NCBI RefSeq assembly: GCF_000224145.3
Contig: NC_020172.2
Location: 740,023-804,022 of the forward strand
Reading direction: 5' to 3'
Length of the DNA stretch: 64,000 nt
Source of the DNA: Ciona intestinalis
Taxonomy: Eukaryota; Chordata; Ascidiacea; Phlebobranchia; Cionidae
Shown here piece by piece: positions 59,846 through 64,000 of this stretch. The position numbers and the translations under genes are program-made. The notes beneath the pieces were generated by a model, which searched no databases, was not told the DNA's origin, and was given only the letters and a program-made list of their open reading frames with translations. How positions within the stretch are numbered: position 1 is the first letter of the stretch; each line of letters begins with the position of its first letter.

Positions 59846-60274
59846 ATAAATTGCGTCCACCCCCCTACTTTGCGCAAAATGTCTATCTTCATTATATATT
59901 AATAAAGCAGAGCGGTGAACGTGATTCACGGCATGTTTCATGATTCACTGTTTTCGAATATTTCTGCGCCGTCATTAAGTCTAAAAAAAATCCGCAAATA
60001 TACAAGCCCCAATACCACGCCTTTAGTATGTGATCGCGCTCAGATTACACACCGCTAATACAAATTCGTTAGTGAAACGAATTTAATCACGGAGTGTTGG
60101 GACAAGATATGGTAAACTTGTCGTGTTGTTAATGGTGGGAGGTCTAGTATACAGACAAGGTTATGGCCTTAGCGTGTGGTCCATGTATGTCTTATCACTA
60201 ATGCTAACACTTAAGGAATCTTAACCTTATTAATAAGAAACATATAGGAGTGAATAAATGAATTGATTTATCGT

Positions 60275-60425
60275 ACTGTAGGGTAAGATTAGTGCCGTTA
60301 CTCCATGTTTCCTAATCGTGATTTTAAATATTAACAAAGCTATTTAAGGGTAGTCAGCATATACGGTTAAATTTTTTGGTTTTCTTAATTTATTATCAAA
60401 TGGGACGGAAAATGAAACATGAACT
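60275..60425 (-). mobile_element. Decayed MITE family 2
   Basis: GTACTGTAGGGTAAGATTAG left, conserved AATATTAACAAAGCTATTTA interior, weak right end. Confidence 0.45.
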
Positions 60426-61232
60426 GTATTACACCGACCATACGAATACAATATGTATATCACCTTGGTAAAGACTTTCCGTGCGGTAGAAAACATTGGT
60501 TAAATAAAATACCAATTTATATGTTATACATTTTGCTTGGTAGAAAGAGCCGCTACATTAAATATTTTGGTCAAAAATCGCGAATTTACATTTTGAATCA
60601 AATACAACGCATTATTTATAGCGGTTGTCGAACTCCGAATTCTAAAATTCACATTACGTGTCACATTTTGCGACGTAATTCCAAATATCTGCCAACCAAG
60701 CGTGAAATCCGTCATGCTCGCGGTCGCGCGGAGTCAATAATGAAATTATGCGGCTGGGGTACGTAACCAGATATCCCCATGATTCGTAAACGGGACCGAC
60801 CTGTTTTCACGGCGACGCTGATTAATGTGTATTTCATAGCATGTTGTACGTACACGAAAACCATTTAAGCTCCAATTCGATGCAACTCAATCAAATCAAT
60901 CACTTTGACGCACTTTATTTACCACTACCCTGGCCCTAAAACTAAATATAGACCATTGCTGGGTTCGTCTGCCTACAAACAACCATCTCGTGACGTCACG
61001 GCGGGGGTTGTGACATCTTTAAACCCAACTTACCCCTAACTCGGTGACAGGTGCAGATGATTGTTGACGTCATAATAACTAGGGTTCGTAAAATTCTGTT
61101 TCCGTTCTGGCGCAAGCAAATAGTTTTCAGCATTTTAAATATCATGAAGGCGTATAATTACATGAAAAAGAATAACACCTAAAAACAAGAGATTTTAAAT
61201 TTAAAACATATACATGCAGACTGTTAGTCATA

Positions 61233-61426
61233 TAGTAAGGTGGGGAAAGATGGGACACCTTTTTATTCTCTTTTCTTGTCGCATTTAGTAGTAAACAAAA
61301 AACATTCAAAGAATTATAATACAGTATCCTTACGACTCTCATATAGACAGTTGTTTATTGTTTAAAACACGATTACGATGTTTAAATATTCTGTGCCAAA
61401 GGTGTCCTATCTTCCCCACCCTACTA
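61233..61426 (+). mobile_element. MITE family 1 copy, complete
   Basis: TAGTAAGGTGGGGAAAGATG to CTATCTTCCCCACCCTACTA. Confidence 0.85.
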
Positions 61427-63654
61427 TATGTTTTATTACTAAACCACGAAACTTACAGACGATATAACATTTAAAAAAATGCAGTACATCGTTTACACAG
61501 AAAATTTCGCAAGATCTCTTGAAAAATTCCTTTTCACATAATCGTTTCGCGTTGTGACAAAGTCACGTATAATGTATATTTAAGTAGCTTTTGTTAGTAT
61601 CGCTGGCTGATGGCAATATGATTTTGAACTTATGATACAAAAGGCGCAAACAAAGACAACCGCTGTTGAAAACTCCCGATTTAATGGTGAGCTCAACTTT
61701 GGTTATGATGCTCGTAACCTGCGGCGTTGTTGCCCAAAATCCGTTGCCCGCAATTTCTAATTAAAATCATCTGAGCTCCTGCAGAGGTAAATATAGTGCC
61801 GTCTGCTACATAAACTGCTTAAAATACACCATACCCTCTCTAAAACTACAAGAAGTTGAACTAAATTTGGCGTCGCTTTGGGCACTTCTGGGACAGACTG
61901 ACAGATGAGATTTATAGAGAATTGCAATGTCCGTTTACTTTCAGGCAAATCTGTCGTCTTCGAGAAGCTTTATTAATAATGCGCATCGTGGAAGTTTAAA
62001 TACGGTCTGGGCAGGGGTTTTCATTGCGCTATTCAACAAAATTCCTGGTATGCAATAACCGCTAACGTAGGTGGAGTATAAATTAAGACATACGCCAGCA
62101 AGAGACCGCTTCACTGAACGAGGTTCGCCTGCTTTTGATTTCCCGCCTTTATTTCGCCAACATTGATATTATCCTATGTTTTAAAACGTCGTGTACCCAA
62201 ATTTAAAAGGAATGTAAATTACCGCTATAATACTCAGGTATATGGAGAACAATATTATGGCCCACCGCACAGAGGTGACAGATAATATACTCCGCAATTT
62301 AAAAGAGTTAAAAATACGCTATCAAACTCTCGCATTCTTAGGCAGTGTAGCAGAAAAATGGATTTATTTTCTGCGGTGATTCGGTTCTGGGTTAATTTCC
62401 CATTAAAAGGGCTTGAACCCGAGTTTTCGACTTGCGGTAAAAACCGATATTACACAACGGAGCCTACACTGGCAACTATCCAAATGATAAGCGTAATTTC
62501 AGCAACATGTAAACAAACGCTAGAGGTGCACTCACTGTAACGATTGTTCATAAAAGTGGAAACGAGGTGCCGAATTAACGAAGCACGATTTTGTTTATTT
62601 CTATACATTCTCCACCCCGTCCCCTAACCATATTGCGTCAAGTCCTCCTGTCAAAACAAACACCTGCCTTGCTGAAATACTTTTCTCCAGCGAAACAGGT
62701 ATCGATTAAATATCGACAGAACCTCAAATCTGCTTCGCAACCGTCTCAATTACAAAATGCGAGCGTAAACAGTGCCAAGAAGGCAATCTCGCCCAGAGCG
62801 CTTATGCGACATGGGCTGTTGTAAACATTCATGTGTGCCTGATCAATCCTCTAGCCCTTATTTGGCTGCGACACGGAACAAGCAGCATCCAGACTTTATT
62901 CTCCGCCAAATAACATCCGTTTTAAACTCTGGTTTATGGGGAAGAGATAAGACGACGACTATTCTCAATTTACGAAACAGCGAATAAGCTGAGCCGATTT
63001 TCTGTGTATTGTTCACCACTATCCTTCTGCTCATGTCTCGAAATAGTTCTTGAAGAATGCCATTCTTTTTACTTATCCTTCACTGTGACTGCTGGCATCA
63101 ACGTTAGGTTAAAGTTAAGTTAGCTCAAAATACCAAACTTGCGGTACATAAACATCACTATACTCAATATATGAGCACTTGACTAAATTATACGTTCTAA
63201 CCTGCTCACACATAATAATGTATCCACTCATATTATCATATGTCATCATTACTTGGCTAAACCACTTCTGCTGCGGTCTCATCGCTTTAAAATGAAGAGC
63301 GCACTTGACAAAACCCACCAGCAGCCTTTATATTTGTTTACACCCTATATATAGGAAAGGGTTTGATGGATCGTCTCAGTTTACCCCATTTTCTGCGAAT
63401 GCCTTATAGTAGGCGTACTAAACCGCTCGCATAAATAATCCAATCAACCGATAAGTTAATTCCCGCAAACCAGAAAATCGAAAATAAATCGACTCTCACT
63501 TTCCCAACCATATTGTACCAACACTAGCAGCTGGCTGTCCTCCAGCAAGTTACATTTTGCGAAGTTAAAACTAATCTAAGGCAGATCTCCGCTAACGCGT
63601 TGGCCAGAGGCGAAATCTGAGGCAAAAAGACGGCTGTCACTTACGACCTGTAGA

Positions 63655-63712
63655 CCTCCATGACAGGGACTTGAACCCGGGACCGCATGGCTAACAAAAC
63701 CGCGGTAGTAAC
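63655..63712 (-). other. tRNA-like B-box segment (pseudo-tRNA or SINE piece)
   Basis: The minus strand reads GCGGTCCCGGGTTCAAGTCC, a good B-box and T-loop (TTCAAGT). The T stem pairs only partly and I find no matching A box or acceptor stem, so a working tRNA is not supported. Confidence 0.35.
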
Positions 63713-63866
63713 ATGACATATACATCTTAATTAAAAACGTTTTATGGGGTTTGCGCAGGTAAAATATGTAGCGTAATAAAATGAGCCACAGATGGTGAAA
63801 TATCGTCCGTCACATTCTTATATAACTACCTATTAAAAACTTTAACATAACTTTACCGAACAGGCT

Positions 63867-63953
63867 TAATATATCGTTGTTAATTGTTTAAAACACGATC
63901 AGGATTTTGGATATTACGTGCTAAAAATGTCCCATCTTCTGCCACAGTACTAT
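63867..63953 (+). mobile_element. MITE family 1 right-half fragment
   Basis: CGTTGTTAATTGTTTAAAAC to CCCATCTTCTGCCACAGTAC; left half absent. Confidence 0.65.
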
Positions 63954-64000
63954 ATGACTATATATTAAAATACATTAATATCATTTTACCGAACCAAGTT

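Larger units (their letters stand above)
59546..64000. other. 4.4-kb region upstream of the follistatin-type gene, no gene recognised
   Basis: The first exon(s) of the follistatin-type gene should lie here or beyond the window, but I could not identify a signal-peptide exon on the minus strand. Two CRE palindromes TGACGTCA occur at 60991 and 61065. MITE copies or pieces lie at 59721, 60275, 61233 and 63867. On the plus strand a short signal-peptide-like frame (MVSSTLVMMLVTCGVVAQNP, 61683) ends in a stop after 26 codons. Other frames look like noise. Confidence 0.5.

Noticed and set aside
60419..60766. 115-codon plus frame, basic
   Set aside because: Low-complexity AT-rich translation with no recognisable domain; partly within a decayed MITE end.
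61683..61763. Signal-peptide-like plus frame MVSSTLVMMLVTCGVV
   Set aside because: Stops after 26 codons; the only nearby donor lies beyond the stop, so it cannot be a first coding exon as read.
63655..63712. Functional tRNA gene on the minus strand
   Set aside because: Only a B-box/T-loop is convincing; no A box or pairing acceptor stem was found.

Overview
The window is eukaryotic and AT-rich. It holds short exons with GT-AG introns, no operons, and dozens of small inverted-repeat transposons in introns and intergenic DNA. The gene content (chordate-type Cullin-1, an ENPP7-like ectoenzyme, EGF/ZP-domain coat-type proteins) together with the very abundant 'GTGGGGGAAGATGGGACACC' miniature element points to an ascidian, most likely Ciona. 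That assignment is inference, because no database search was possible.

Layout. (1) 1-7198, minus strand: the N-terminal two thirds of Cullin-1 (12 coding exons recovered by matching reading frame and splice phase; the C-terminus lies beyond the left edge), including a possible 45-codon cassette exon. (2) 9528-20105, minus strand: a complete nine-exon ENPP-family ectophosphodiesterase closest to ENPP7 (alkaline sphingomyelinase), with signal peptide, all metal ligands and a probable GPI-anchor tail. Its exon 3 occurs twice because about 3 kb is duplicated on both sides of a 50-N gap (13182-16099 and 16150-19317), which looks like two unmerged alleles. (3) 26429-32624 and 33619-41432, plus strand: two paralogous 19-exon genes for type I membrane proteins with a signal peptide, six EGF-like repeats, an unrecognised module of about 108 residues, a seventh EGF, a full ZP domain, a furin-type site, an extra Cys-rich module and a TM helix. 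(4) 43824-51416, plus strand: a third paralogue with 15 EGF repeats that stops in a short novel tail, with no ZP domain and no membrane anchor. (5) 52717-59545, minus strand: the 3' part of a type I membrane protein with four follistatin/Kazal units, Ser-Gly sites, a Thr-rich stalk and one TM helix; its 5' end was not found.

How the genes may work together. The ZP/EGF trio looks like a tandem family of egg-coat or epithelial-matrix proteins: two polymerisable ZP proteins and one soluble EGF-only relative. The EGF+ZP plan resembles the ascidian vitelline-coat sperm receptor HrVC120/HrVC70, but the role here is inference. CUL1 and the ENPP7-like gene are unrelated neighbours.

Repeats. More than 40 copies of one MITE family (two subfamilies) occur, roughly one per 1.5 kb. 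There are also a hAT-type element with a perfect 8-bp target duplication, a second hAT remnant, two CAGTGGCGCAG-ended elements, tRNA-derived SINE pieces (one split by a MITE), a 23-bp minisatellite of about 18 copies, and several palindromes and fold-back elements. Four 50-N gaps are present; two of them are flanked by duplicated sequence that is probably an assembly effect.
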